From contig JADKBN010000002.1 of the NCBI GenBank assembly GCA_016715065.1, positions 310,001 to 374,000 of the forward strand: a DNA stretch of 64,000 bases, written 5' to 3'. Under the pieces are notes generated by a model. It searched no databases and was not told the DNA's origin. It was given only the letters and a program-made list of their open reading frames with translations. This document shows, one piece after another, positions 1 to 8,966 of the stretch. How positions within the stretch are numbered: position 1 is the stretch's first letter; every line of letters begins with the position of its first letter. The translations under genes and the position numbers were made by a program. This stretch comes from Fibrobacterota bacterium. Its GTDB lineage: Bacteria; Fibrobacterota; Fibrobacteria; UBA5070.

Positions 1-1692
1 TTCGATCGACTCTTCCTGCGCAGGCCCCTGAAAGACCAATTCGATGGTTTTGTCGGAAGAAATCTGGAACACATAAAGCGCACGTTCTTTGGGGATGGCT
101 TCGCCGGTGATTTTGGGATTTGGTGAGCGGTCGAGGGTGCCGTGGACCGCCGGGATCGCGCTCAGGCCCGATCCCGGGAAGGTTTCTTCGATGGTCTTGT
201 GCTTGAAGCTGACTTGCTTGATCTTCCCGACAGGATTGTAATTGCGGAACGATTTGCGGTAGACGCTACCACTGGCGAAGGAATCCGTTCCAATGCGGAT
301 CAGCAGTTTTCCGTCCTTGGTCTTCCCGCAGACCTTGGGGTTTGCCTGCAGGTCCAGAGGCTTCTTGCTGCGCAACAAGGTTTCCAACTCCTTCTCCTGC
401 CCGCTGCGTGCGGCAATGTCCACGAAGATGATCCGAGACATTTCCCTGTTCAGATCGGAGACAAGCGCCTGCAATGCGGCCCAGGTGGTTTTTTCCTCCT
501 CGAGTAGAGCGTTCTGCGTCAGCTGATAGAGCGAATTTGGGCAGATGATGCCCAGTGCGAGGCCATCCTCGACTTGCCCGAAAAAGCGCCCCATTTCAGC
601 TGACTCCTCGGTCTGATCCACGTAGGAGCCCCACTTCCACTCGGATTCCGGGTCTTCCATGCGGACCAGCATCCCGCACAAATGCGCGATCTGGTGCTGC
701 GAGACCCGCGTGAATCCGGGATCTCGTTCGTACTTCAGAGGGATCGTCAAATGCTGGAGAGACGTATTTTGTCCTCTAAGGAGAGTCCAGGTCATCGAGT
801 CCAGGATGCGGCGGCAACCTTGGCTCGCGAGTATGACCTCTTTCCGGTGTTTGGCGAAGAGGTCAAGCTCGTCAAGCAATGGCTTTCGGCTTTTGTCGCC
901 GATGTCGTTCTTGCGTAGGATCTCGCCTTTCAAGGGGGTGTTCGTTCCTGGCTCGATTCCCTCAAAATACAGATACCCGGAGGGATAACTTGCCGTGTTC
1001 ATCCAGTGCCGCAACGCGGCTTCCGGAGTCGCAGCGGTGCCGCCGCCAGATCGTGGCTCATAGATTTTCGAGATCCAATTTTTGTTCGGAGCGCTCCAGT
1101 CCACCACCACCCACGAGCCGTTGATTTCCGTGAGGAAAATCCCGAGCTGTCGACCGTCGATCTCACCATCTAAAAGGAAGTTCGCCTTGATGGGGTAAAT
1201 CATGTTTGTTCTGGCAAAGCCGATCAGGTTTTCTAGGCGTTTGCACCAAGCCTCTCTGGCTTGGATGGCCGCAACCGATCCTGGATTCTTGGCGTGCGGC
1301 ATGGCTTTGCACGCCTCCAGGAGCGCTTGGGTGTTGTCCAGGACGGCGAAGGGAGAGGATTCGTCGGGAGCATTGTGCTGGTGAAAATCGGAGTACTCGC
1401 TTTTTGGAAGCACGACAAACCAGCACCGGTACAGGTCCTTGCCAGAGATGCAGTTCAGGATGTACTGGCCAGGGTACGTGGCGTTGAGAGTGAAAGTCGC
1501 ACCAGGCTCTTCTTTTTCCGTCAGCGATTGCCAACCGGTTTGCGTTTTCACATGCCCGAGCAGGATCCACCGGAAGTCTCTCAAGGGAGCCGCAGTTCCC
1601 AGCATGGCGCTTAGCTTGAAGGTTGTTTTGGTTCCAACACAGAATGTGCTGGAGTTGCGGTTGTTGCAAATGCGGTATTGGGGGGTGCTCAT
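1..1692 (-). CDS. Large effector / polymorphic-toxin-like protein, C-terminus cut off by the window edge
   Basis: The frame is open from an ATG at 1692 to base 1 (564 codons) with no stop, so the C-terminus, where a toxin domain would lie, is outside the window. It begins two bases after the stop of the M-P-x-L-P repeat gene, so the two are probably co-translated. Residues about 1-260 match the first part of the effector at 21388-24005: an Ig-like beta region, a helical region, then a segment with IYPIKANFLLDG, WVVVDWSAPN and SYPSGYLYF (YPIQALYTN, WMITDWTCPE and NRYPDGTVNW in the other). After about residue 260 the two diverge completely. No signal peptide is seen. The shared front and unrelated rear are typical of polymorphic toxins. 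The function of the rear half is not recognisable. Confidence 0.7.
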   Translation of the reverse strand, partial: MSTPQYRICNNRNSSTFCVGTKTTFKLSAMLGTAAPLRDFRWILLGHVKTQTGWQSLTEKEEPGATFTLNATYPGQYILNCISGKDLYRCWFVVLPKSEYSDFHQHNAPDESSPFAVLDNTQALLEACKAMPHAKNPGSVAAIQAREAWCKRLENLIGFARTNMIYPIKANFLLDGEIDGRQLGIFLTEINGSWVVVDWSAPNKNWISKIYEPRSGGGTAATPEAALRHWMNTASYPSGYLYFEGIEPGTNTPLKGEILRKNDIGDKSRKPLLDELDLFAKHRKEVILASQGCRRILDSMTWTLLRGQNTSLQHLTIPLKYERDPGFTRVSQHQIAHLCGMLVRMEDPESEWKWGSYVDQTEESAEMGRFFGQVEDGLALGIICPNSLYQLTQNALLEEEKTTWAALQALVSDLNREMSRIIFVDIAARSGQEKELETLLRSKKPLDLQANPKVCGKTKDGKLLIRIGTDSFASGSVYRKSFRNYNPVGKIKQVSFKHKTIEETFPGSGLSAIPAVHGTLDRSPNPKITGEAIPKERALYVFQISSDKTIELVFQGPAQEESIE

Positions 1693-1694
1693 GA

Positions 1695-2869
1695 TCAAGC
1701 CTCGGCGAGGGGTTCGGGACAAGTGTAATTTCCGCCAATAAGGCCGGCTTCTCCAAGCCTCATGCAGACCAGAGATTCCATTTGGAACTTCTTTGCGGCC
1801 TCCTGGACAACAAGCCGGAATCGCTTTTCGTTGGAGGTTCCATAGAGCAGATCGAATTCAACGACAAGGTCTGGAAGTGCCGTCCATGGGATCTCGAGCA
1901 GTTTTTTAAATCGCTCGGGGTCGCTCTTTGTGATCGCGTAGTTGAGGTTCGCAGCCACCGCCCTGAGGTACATCGTTCGTGCGACGGGGTATTTCACTTC
2001 GTACTCGCCGCGAGGCACCTCGACCACGGCACATCCCTGGTTGTCGACCGTCCCGGAAAACCTGAAACCTTTCTGGCCGATCACCTGGAAAGGTGTCCGA
2101 GGGATGCCCACCCCCTCCTCCGTCTCCAACCGGATCTCGACCTTCACCTTGTCCGTTTTCTTCGCCCGCACGTCCGGTTTTTGTCGTTCGCTTTCGTTGT
2201 CGCCGTCCCAGTCGGGGATGTCAAACGACGGCAACAGGTCCCACTCGGACAGGTCGATGTCGATGTCTGGTAGGTCGGGCAGTTCCAGGAACCGAAATCC
2301 CGGCATGCCGGGCGTGCCCACGGAGGGGAGGTCGGGAAGCGATACGTCCGGACCGGACAAGCCGCTGAAGGGGTTGCCAAAATCCGGCATCGATGGCAGG
2401 GACAAGTCGGGCGCCGAAATCCCGGAGAAGGGGTTTCCCAAAGAAGGCATGTCGGGAAGACTGGGCATGCCGGGCAATCCGGCATGCTGGGCATGGATGG
2501 CATGCTCAGGCCGGACAACGGGTTGCCGATCGAGGGCAGGGAAAAGCCGCCGCCGGAAGAGCCATCGGCCGAGGAATCGCCACCCAGGCTGGGCATGGAC
2601 AGGTCCGGCGCTTGGACATCGGGGACCGGGATCTGCTTGAGGTCGTTGACCGACACTTCGCGGGACACCTTCAGGTCGCCGCCGATGCCGGTGGGATTGT
2701 GGACTGTGCCATCCAGCCGCACCGACGGATTCTTGGGATCGAAGTGCTGGGGCGCTCCGATGCCCACATTCCCGGAGGCGGGGCCCTGGGAAACATCTTG
2801 TCCAACCCGGGTGGGAACGGCAGGCGCGGCGGGAACAGAGGGAATGTTGGGAACGCGTCCAAAGTTCAT
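1695..2869 (-). CDS. M-P-x-L-P repeat protein upstream of the effector (one-base frameshift)
   Basis: Starts at ATG 2869. About 60 N-terminal residues, including GNVGIGAPQHFDP and LDGTVHNPTGIGGDL, are almost identical to the protein at 20210-21391. A low-complexity segment of SMPSMP / GLPGMPSLPDMP units follows, then an acidic stretch and a C-terminal Ig-like domain of the carboxypeptidase-regulatory type (VKVEIRLETEEG, VEVPRGEYEVKY). The reading frame breaks near 2477 inside the repeat segment. Adding one G (CCGGATTG to CCGGGATTG) restores a 391-residue protein, against 393 for the other copy. It lies directly ahead of the effector gene and behind a CRP-type promoter module. The role is unknown. 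Its place before an effector in both loci suggests an adaptor, carrier or structural partner. Confidence 0.7.
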
Positions 2870-2960
2870 GGCAATGGCCTTTCCGAACGACCGGCGGAGG
2901 GTGGTCGTGGTGGTGGTTGAGGGGGCTGCGGGAGGCAGAAAATCCGGTCTCCCTGGCTTC

Positions 2961-3245
2961 TGAAAGAGAAGATGCCGAATTCGGAGAGAAAAATCTGTGA
3001 TCTAAATCACACTCCTTTTGCAAAGGGCGTCATGGCACGCCCTCTGCACTCCCGCCAGTAAGGGGGCTACACCCCCTTACAACCCCGCATTCCCCGATTC
3101 GGGCTCCGTGCCATCGCGCACTGGTGCGCAACCTTGCGCGGAAAGGCTGGCTCCGAGGCCCCGACGGCGCGCGCGACGCGCGAAGTCGGGGCCCCTGGCG
3201 GGGGGAGTGGGTTGCCGGTTTCCGGCGACGCTTCGCTGGCCGGGG
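2961..3245. repeat. Dispersed repeat R1, copy 1 (promoter module plus nested hairpins)
   Basis: Nearly the same sequence as 8599-8895, in the same orientation. It contains the CRP-type site and then a chain of hairpins joined by conserved linkers: AGGGCGT/ACGCCCT, TAAGGGGG/CCCCCTTA, GCGCA/TGCGC, and a nested CCCCGAC...GTCGGGG stem with CGCGCG arms inside. It ends with CCGG/CCGG around a TTTCCGGCGACGCTTCG core. The rest of the intergenic space (2870-2960 and 3246-3397) shows nothing else recognisable. Confidence 0.8.
2996..3011 (-). promoter_or_regulatory. CRP-type operator ahead of the first toxin locus
   Basis: TGTGATCTAAATCACA is a perfect match to the CRP consensus TGTGA-N6-TCACA. Read on the minus strand it sits in the module GGAGTGTGATTTAGATCACA-GATTTTTC that also precedes the genes at 16764 and 18686, and it lies 126 bp upstream of the ATG at 2869. 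Confidence 0.7.
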
Positions 3246-3397
3246 ACTTGGTGGAGGAGGGGAGGTTGGGGCTGCCGGGCTGGCAAGGATTGGAGGAGGT
3301 GAAGGCAGGTTGAGGGGGGGTGAGGTGCGATGTAGGATCGATGAAATGAATAAATGGATCGATGGTTAGTTTTGCTTGTCACAAGGAGAATCCCCCT

Positions 3398-5038
3398 TTG
3401 AGCATGCACCCTGAGATCCACGACGATCCTCTTGATCTGGAGTGGCCTGATCACACCAAGCCCGAATCTCGACCTCTCACTAAGGAAGAGTGGGCGATGG
3501 CTAGTCGCTACGTCCATCCGCGTGCGCGCTTGGGCAGGACCCTTTGGACGTGGTGGTGCATGGTCACCTTGCCCTGCATGGCGTTCCTTTACGAGGAGGG
3601 CCTCATATTCGGAAGCCAGGAGTGGCGGTTTTCTCCCAACGAGAATCCGTCCGACAATATTTGGTCGATCGTTTTGGGGGCTTCTTGGGCTTGTTGGCTT
3701 GGATTTTGGTGGCTCCAAGAAAAGTTGCGCGATGTCCACAAGGTTTCGGGAAGACTGCGGTTGCTGAGCCGGTATCGATTCGCGCTGGGAAATGTTGAGG
3801 CAGACCACGATTTCGATGATGCGAAGTTGGTGGAGGGGAAGTTCTACCACGCCGTGTTCTCGCGATTGCGGAAGAAGGACGATTTCCGGGCATTGTTCAT
3901 CGGTCCGCTGGGCTGGGGCATCGAGGAAAAGGCAGGGGAGAATTGGCCGCCTCGTTTGACGCTGTTTTCATGGATGTTGATCCCGGTCTTCCTTTGCCTG
4001 CACGAGCGGATGGCATCCTTCGCCATTCCTGCACGCGAGATTCCTGTTGGGAACTGGCAGTTTTTGTGGTACGGAATCCCCCATGCTCTCCGTTTCCAGG
4101 AAGGCCTCACCCTGTTCCTGTATCCGGTCGTGGGGCTGGTCCTTTTAGCAGGTGCGGTGGCCTGGGTTCGCTGGAAATGGCGGCAGCACCAGGATGATCG
4201 CAGGATCCTCAATGATCTCGGCGACGAGCCTCTGGAAGCGTTTTGGCGGGACGACCGGCGTGAAGATCTGCGCAATTTGCGATCGGACGAGGAACGGATT
4301 GTGAAGAAGCTTGTGGGGCCTAGGGCGATCCTTTTCGAGGTCGGCGCGGGATGGTTGGCCTTGCATGCTTTTCCGTTTGCCATCCTTTGGGGCCTCTCGT
4401 GGGAGTTCCAAGGGAGTATCGACTTCGGTGCCAAATTGCTGTCATTTATTGGCATGGGCGAATTATTTGCAGTATTGTTCTGGCTGTTTGATTTAGGAAG
4501 GCTTTCCAAAAAAATTTCCGGAGAGTTCAGGCGGAAAAGTGACGCGGAAGTTTTCATCGGTTCGCAAGTCATCCGATATCGATCGAAGATTCATCGTCCA
4601 GAGGACATTCGGGATCTGCTGGAAGAAGGGCGCTTCTATCACGTAGTTGCGGACACCCATGGCGAAGACAGTGACGAGTATTCCATCGGAATTGTCGCCA
4701 ACCATGTCGGGGTTGCTGAAGATCCACGGCGAATGCCTCTCTGGACTCTCTGGTCCTTGGTCATGTCGCCGACGATGTGGCTGCTCTTCTCCAGGTCGAA
4801 GGACTTTCAATTACAGGATGGGCTAGAAGGTCTTCTCCGAATGGGTCTGACACCCAAAGGGGTGCTGCTCGGTGGCTTTGAGATCCCATTCGTGACAAGC
4901 TTGTCCGGAGCGCTGGTGGTCGTTGCGTTCCTAGGACTCTCTGGGCCGTTTGCATGGGGCTTCATTCAAGGACTCCCGTGGGCCTTCCGCAAATGGAAGG
5001 CCCGAGACCCGGCCGAAGAGGAGGAGGATCTGGTATGA
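3398..5038 (+). CDS. Polytopic membrane protein of unknown function (paralogue 1)
   Basis: About 546 residues. A TTG start at 3398 is preferred over an in-frame ATG at 3362: AAGGAG lies 9 bases upstream, and the start then aligns with the GTG start of the neighbour (LSMHPEIHDD against VSQNPEIHDD). There are about eight hydrophobic segments: roughly residues 40-65, 85-105, 190-210, 225-255, 315-335, 350-370, 450-470 and 490-520. Charged loops carry DDPLDLEWPDHTK near the N-terminus, and a soluble middle region has EEGRFYHVVADTHGED. It is about 60-70% identical by eye to the next gene, with 46 bases between them, so the pair is a tandem duplication. No family was recognised. It could be a membrane immunity protein or a transport-related protein. 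Confidence 0.8.
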   Translation: MSMHPEIHDDPLDLEWPDHTKPESRPLTKEEWAMASRYVHPRARLGRTLWTWWCMVTLPCMAFLYEEGLIFGSQEWRFSPNENPSDNIWSIVLGASWACWLGFWWLQEKLRDVHKVSGRLRLLSRYRFALGNVEADHDFDDAKLVEGKFYHAVFSRLRKKDDFRALFIGPLGWGIEEKAGENWPPRLTLFSWMLIPVFLCLHERMASFAIPAREIPVGNWQFLWYGIPHALRFQEGLTLFLYPVVGLVLLAGAVAWVRWKWRQHQDDRRILNDLGDEPLEAFWRDDRREDLRNLRSDEERIVKKLVGPRAILFEVGAGWLALHAFPFAILWGLSWEFQGSIDFGAKLLSFIGMGELFAVLFWLFDLGRLSKKISGEFRRKSDAEVFIGSQVIRYRSKIHRPEDIRDLLEEGRFYHVVADTHGEDSDEYSIGIVANHVGVAEDPRRMPLWTLWSLVMSPTMWLLFSRSKDFQLQDGLEGLLRMGLTPKGVLLGGFEIPFVTSLSGALVVVAFLGLSGPFAWGFIQGLPWAFRKWKARDPAEEEEDLV

Positions 5039-5084
5039 AACGATCTTTCCATTCCAACATATCGCACTCTGAAGGACCATCCCT

Positions 5085-6707
5085 GTGAGCCAGAACCCAG
5101 AGATCCATGACGATCCTCTCGATCTGGAGTGGCCCGATCACACCAAGTCGGAATCTCGCCCGCTCACCAAGGAAGAATGGGCGATGGCCAGCCGCTACGT
5201 CCATCCTCGCGCGCACCTTGGGAGGACCCTTTGGGCGTGGTGGAACATCATCACGTTGCCGTGCATGGCGTTCTTGTACGAGAGCGGATTGGCTTTCGGG
5301 AGTCAGGATCGGCGCTTCCATCCCAACGAGAATCCATTCGACAATTTTTGGGCGATCGTTATGGGCGTGTCGTGGGCGTGTTGGCTGTTCGGGTGGTGGA
5401 TGCAGGATTACGGCTTGGAGTTTCATAAAGTGTCGGGGCGTCTTCGCCTACTGGCTCGCTACCGCTTGGCGGTGGGCAACGTGGAAGCCGATCACGATTA
5501 CGACGATACCAAGCTGGTGGATGGCAAGTTCTACCACGCTGTCTTTCAGCGATCGAAACGAGGTGGCCAATGGCGGGTGAGGTTCATTGGTTCGCTGGGA
5601 TGGGGGCCGGAGGAACAAGCGGGTGCGAACTGGCCTTCGCGACTGACGCTGCTGTCCTGGGCATTGGTTCCCGTATTCTTGTGTCTGCACACGCGGATGG
5701 CATCGTTTGCGGCACCGACACAGAAAGTTGTGGGAGGGACATGGCAATTTCTGTGGTATGCAATTCCCAACGAGTTGAGGTTTCAGGAGGGCCTGACATT
5801 GACGTTGTATCCGGCGTTGGGGGTGCTGCTTCTAGCAGGAGGTCTGTCTTGGATTCGCTGGAAGTGGAATCAACGCAAGGCTGATCTTGCCTTGCAGGAC
5901 GCACCGGGCGAATACCCATTAGACAAATTATGGCCGAATGATCATCGGGAGGACCTGCGGGAGTTGCGTGGAGAAGATCGGCGGAAAGTCAAGATGATGA
6001 TCGGCCCCAGGTGGTTTTTTGCCGAAACAATGACCAGATGGATGGCCATACATGTTTCGCTCCTCTTGGTTCTCTGGTCTTGGCCCTTCGATTACGAACA
6101 GAAGGAAGTGGGCAGTCTGGATCGAATTCTTGTAATTGTTGTGCCACTTTTCGTGTTCATGTCAATGATGGTGTGGCGACTGTGTTCGGGTCGTCTATCG
6201 ATGAAAATTTCCGGGGAATACCGGAAGGCGGGCGAAAACGAGGCTTTCATCGGATCTCAGATTGTGGATCCAGGTAAATTTTGCGATCAACTCGAGGAGG
6301 GGGTGTTCTACCATGTGATGGCAGACACCCATGGTGAGGATGGAGACGTTTACTCCATCGAGATCGCCGCCAACCATGGTTGGGCACCGAATGATCCCAT
6401 GCGTTTTCCTTTGTGGACGATTTGGTCTTTGGTCATGCTGCCGGTGTGGGGGCTGTTCTACTCAAGGCTGGATGGTTTCAGGTGTTCAGTGACAGCGGAA
6501 GATCAGTCCTTTATTGGGTTGACACCGCAAGGGCTACGAGTGGGTGGTTATGAATTTCCTCTAGTGACGAACCTGGCTGGCGCTCTGACCTTGGCTGCCT
6601 ACTTCGTTCTGTTGGCGATGGTCTCCTGGGGCTTCCTTCAAGGACTCCGGTGGGCCTTCCGCAAATGGAAGGCTCGAGGCTCCTCCGAAGTGGATGATTT
6701 GATGTGA
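5085..6707 (+). CDS. Polytopic membrane protein of unknown function (paralogue 2)
   Basis: 540 residues from a GTG start with GAAGGA upstream. It is collinear with the preceding protein: the same N-terminal DDPLDLEWPDHTKSESRPL segment, the same set of about eight transmembrane segments, and a soluble EEGVFYHVMADTHGEDGD region near residues 400-420. It ends with the same F-R-K-W-K-A-R basic tail followed by an acidic end. Only minor length changes separate the copies, and both frames are intact, so both are probably functional. No known domain was recognised. It is followed at once by an opposing gene fragment. Confidence 0.8.
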   Translation: MSQNPEIHDDPLDLEWPDHTKSESRPLTKEEWAMASRYVHPRAHLGRTLWAWWNIITLPCMAFLYESGLAFGSQDRRFHPNENPFDNFWAIVMGVSWACWLFGWWMQDYGLEFHKVSGRLRLLARYRLAVGNVEADHDYDDTKLVDGKFYHAVFQRSKRGGQWRVRFIGSLGWGPEEQAGANWPSRLTLLSWALVPVFLCLHTRMASFAAPTQKVVGGTWQFLWYAIPNELRFQEGLTLTLYPALGVLLLAGGLSWIRWKWNQRKADLALQDAPGEYPLDKLWPNDHREDLRELRGEDRRKVKMMIGPRWFFAETMTRWMAIHVSLLLVLWSWPFDYEQKEVGSLDRILVIVVPLFVFMSMMVWRLCSGRLSMKISGEYRKAGENEAFIGSQIVDPGKFCDQLEEGVFYHVMADTHGEDGDVYSIEIAANHGWAPNDPMRFPLWTIWSLVMLPVWGLFYSRLDGFRCSVTAEDQSFIGLTPQGLRVGGYEFPLVTNLAGALTLAAYFVLLAMVSWGFLQGLRWAFRKWKARGSSEVDDLM

Positions 6708-6709
6708 GG

Positions 6710-7144
6710 TTATTGCTCCACCAGGTTTTGTACGCGGCCTCGGATCTGTCGAGGGGATCCGGGAAACAGAAACGATCCATCCCCAAATAAGTCGACTTGG
6801 AACAAGCTCGCGTACTGCAATTGCCGCGGGAGCGGGGCTTCCAAGGCTTGGAAAAGCTCTATGCGGCCAAGTACCAAGTCTGCGGGAGCCCTCATTTGGA
6901 AGCGATTGTCCGATTGGTACGCCGAGAATTTTTGAGGGGAAATCCACGGTGCGGTAAGAACTACCTCCTGGGTTAGATCGGCGAAGGGCGTGTGAGGGGC
7001 AGGTTCATTCCTTTGGAATTTGAAGGGGTGGATGTGCACCACGGTGTTGGCGTTGGCCCAGGATCCACACTCGAAACGGCACTCCAACGATCGCATCGCG
7101 GTTTTGTGCAGGGCGAGACGATCGCGCGGATTTGCGCTGGTGAT
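6710..7144 (-). pseudogene. C-terminal fragment of the secreted/lipoprotein family
   Basis: An open frame with no plausible start: the first upstream in-frame stop is at about 7147, where a copy of repeat R1 begins. The tail, with LVLGRIELFQALEAPLPRQL then YASLFQVD and GDGSFLFPG, lines up with the C-terminus of the protein at 17121-18365 (VGKVELDLLKLGPRLSEK, YSVYAVSGG, GGPLPAN). The upstream part of the gene appears to have been replaced by the repeat. It is probably a relic left by recombination at the repeat. An ATG at 7096 could still allow a 128-residue product. Confidence 0.45.
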
Positions 7145-7146
7145 TC

Positions 7147-7314
7147 AACCCCGCATTTCCCGATTCGGGCTCCGTGCCATCGCGCACGACTGCGCAACCT
7201 CGCGCCAAGACACTGGCTCCGAGACCCCGACGTCGCGCGAGACGCGCGAAGTCGGGGCCCCTGGCGGGCGAGCGTCGCCGTTCCCCGAGTGACGGCGATG
7301 CTTCGCTGGCCGGG
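7147..7314. repeat. Dispersed repeat R1, partial copy
   Basis: Begins at AACCCCGCATTTCCCGATTC and matches the second half of the full copies at 2961-3245 and 8599-8895. It has the GCGCA/TGCGC hairpin and the nested CCCCGAC...GTCGGGG stem, here with a different inner arm (TCGCGCG agacgcgcga). It lacks the promoter module and the first two hairpins. It separates a gene fragment from an intact family member. Confidence 0.7.
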
Positions 7315-7332
7315 AGGAGGCTGGTTGGGAAG

Positions 7333-8442
7333 TCAAAATTTGCCTGGGATCCGCTTCTGTCTGGAATAGTCCTCCAGCCATAAGGGTGAAGAGCCTTGGC
7401 TTGTTGAGAAAACGTTGAGGGCATCGAACTCTTGATTTTTGATCTGAAGTTGATCCAAATCAACTAGGAACGCTCCGGAACAGGTACCATCGGATTGAGG
7501 TGTGATCGGGATTTCCAAAGGAATTGTTTTGGGCTCCCGGCCTCGTTGCAAGAACAGGTAGAAGGTCTTGATGTGGGAAGGGATGTCCATACCCGCTGTG
7601 ATGGCCGGATCCAGATCCAGTTGGACGCGGTCGCCTGGAAGGATGTCCAGTCGGTATCGAATGGCCACTTGATGAACCTTGCTGGCGTGCTTGTGCCATG
7701 CAAGTGTGACTCCAGGTTGATCAAGTGGTTTTTGTTCACGTAGTGGCGTCCATAGTTTCGTTTCGGCCCACCAGTCAACAGGCAGGTTTTTTCGCGGGGG
7801 GATGGACTTTCTGATGGAATCGATGATTTCGTTGTGACGGGATCTGTCGTATCCCACCTGGAAATGGTGGGGGCCTGCAATTGCCTGAGGTGCGGTGGCA
7901 AAGGCCACGAAGTCGCCGGGAAGATGAGGGCCAGTCAAATCTACAGGAAAGGAGGCCTCGCATTTGACTCCGGAACGTTTCAGCCTTTGTGAGGCACCCC
8001 CTGGTTTTCGCGGGAGGTAGCTGCGATCCATTTCAAATTCAGGAAAACCGCGCTGAGGGTTGTCGTGAACACTGGGCGTCGAAACGAATTGATTTGTTAT
8101 GGAGTTTAAATAAACGAAGTGACCGAATGAAAAGAAAGAGTGCAAGCTAATATCTTGGCCGGGTTGAGAGAATTGCATTAGCGAGACGTGATGGGTGTGC
8201 GAGTCGTACGTGATCCATTTGTCCCCGGCAAAGAGCCAGATCTCGTCGGATTGTGTATCAGATGCGTCAATGGATCTGTGGAAATTTAAATTCAATTGGC
8301 GTTGATCATTCGTCCCCTCTTTAGTGTGAAAATTTGACACAATGGTCCGAACATTAAGCATCGAGTGGTCATTGGAATGGTTCGTCGAAGGTGTGGTGTG
8401 AAAAAAAAGGAAAGCAGTCATGGAGAGTGCCATGTGTGACAC
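7333..8442 (-). CDS. Secreted protein of unknown function, related to the 17121 lipoprotein
   Basis: About 369 residues. GTG at 8442 is chosen because GGAGG lies 7 bases upstream; the frame also opens earlier at 8478. The N-terminus (HMALSMTAFLFFHTTPS) is hydrophobic and looks like an export signal without a clear lipobox. The second half aligns with the 17121-18365 protein: KLWTPL...PGVTLAW, RYRLDILPGDRVQLDLDP, GMDIPSHIKTFYLFL, and a tail GAFLVDLDQL, against KRIWTK, PGIHLSW, LPWQRSDEVVLPHDP, GLDVPSGVKEFTLLF and GKVELDLLKL. A CRP-type promoter module facing this gene lies 190 bp upstream. It is probably an envelope or secreted protein of the effector-associated regulon. The function is unknown. 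Confidence 0.65.
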   Translation of the reverse strand: MSHMALSMTAFLFFHTTPSTNHSNDHSMLNVRTIVSNFHTKEGTNDQRQLNLNFHRSIDASDTQSDEIWLFAGDKWITYDSHTHHVSLMQFSQPGQDISLHSFFSFGHFVYLNSITNQFVSTPSVHDNPQRGFPEFEMDRSYLPRKPGGASQRLKRSGVKCEASFPVDLTGPHLPGDFVAFATAPQAIAGPHHFQVGYDRSRHNEIIDSIRKSIPPRKNLPVDWWAETKLWTPLREQKPLDQPGVTLAWHKHASKVHQVAIRYRLDILPGDRVQLDLDPAITAGMDIPSHIKTFYLFLQRGREPKTIPLEIPITPQSDGTCSGAFLVDLDQLQIKNQEFDALNVFSTSQGSSPLWLEDYSRQKRIPGKF

Positions 8443-8598
8443 GTTAATACCTCCGCCCGGATGGGAGAATCCACTCACTGGTAATGTCGCTAAAATTTCT
8501 GGAATTCAAATAGCTTTGGCATTTTGGGCAGAAGGGGCGGCTAGTGGAGGAGTTCATGAGGTCGATTATTCCAAACATAGCGCAAATTGAACATCCTT

Positions 8599-8895
8599 TG
8601 AAAGAGAAGATGCCGAATTCGGAGAGAAAAATCTGTGATCTAAATCACACTCCTTTTGCAAAGGGCGTCATGGCACGCCCTCTGCACTCCCGCCAGTAAG
8701 GGGGCTACACCCCCTTACAACCCCGCATTCCCCGATTCGGGCTCCGTGCCATCGCGCTTTGGTGCGCAACCTTGCGCGGTACGCTGGACTTGAGACCCCG
8801 ACGGCGCGCGAAACGCGCGAAGTCGGGGGCCCTGGTGGGTGAAGTGGCTGGAGCGGTGGGATTGCCGGTTTCCGGCGACGCTTCGCTGGCCGGGG
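8599..8895. repeat. Dispersed repeat R1, copy 2
   Basis: The second full copy of the element at 2961-3245, 5.6 kb away in the same orientation. It carries the CRP-type site and the same series of hairpins. Differences fall mostly in loops and inner stems (GCGCTTTGGTGCGC instead of GCGCACTGGTGCGC). Repeat R2 follows 70 bp later, so almost the whole interval 8599-9123 is repeat. Confidence 0.8.
8634..8649 (-). promoter_or_regulatory. CRP-type operator ahead of the secreted protein gene 7333-8442
   Basis: TGTGATCTAAATCACA, identical to the site at 2996. On the minus strand the flanking GGAGTGTGATTTAGATCACA and GATTTTTCTC match the module in front of the other family genes and point toward the gene starting at 8442. 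Confidence 0.65.
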
Positions 8896-8966
8896 TGGGG
8901 TTCGATGTAGTCCGTAGGGATCGGGCATGCCCGATCCTCACGCAACGCGGCTTGCTGCTGCCGAAT

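Noticed and set aside
2961..3245. R1 repeat as a CRISPR array
   Set aside because: The hairpin words differ from each other and are not evenly spaced, and no cas genes are present.
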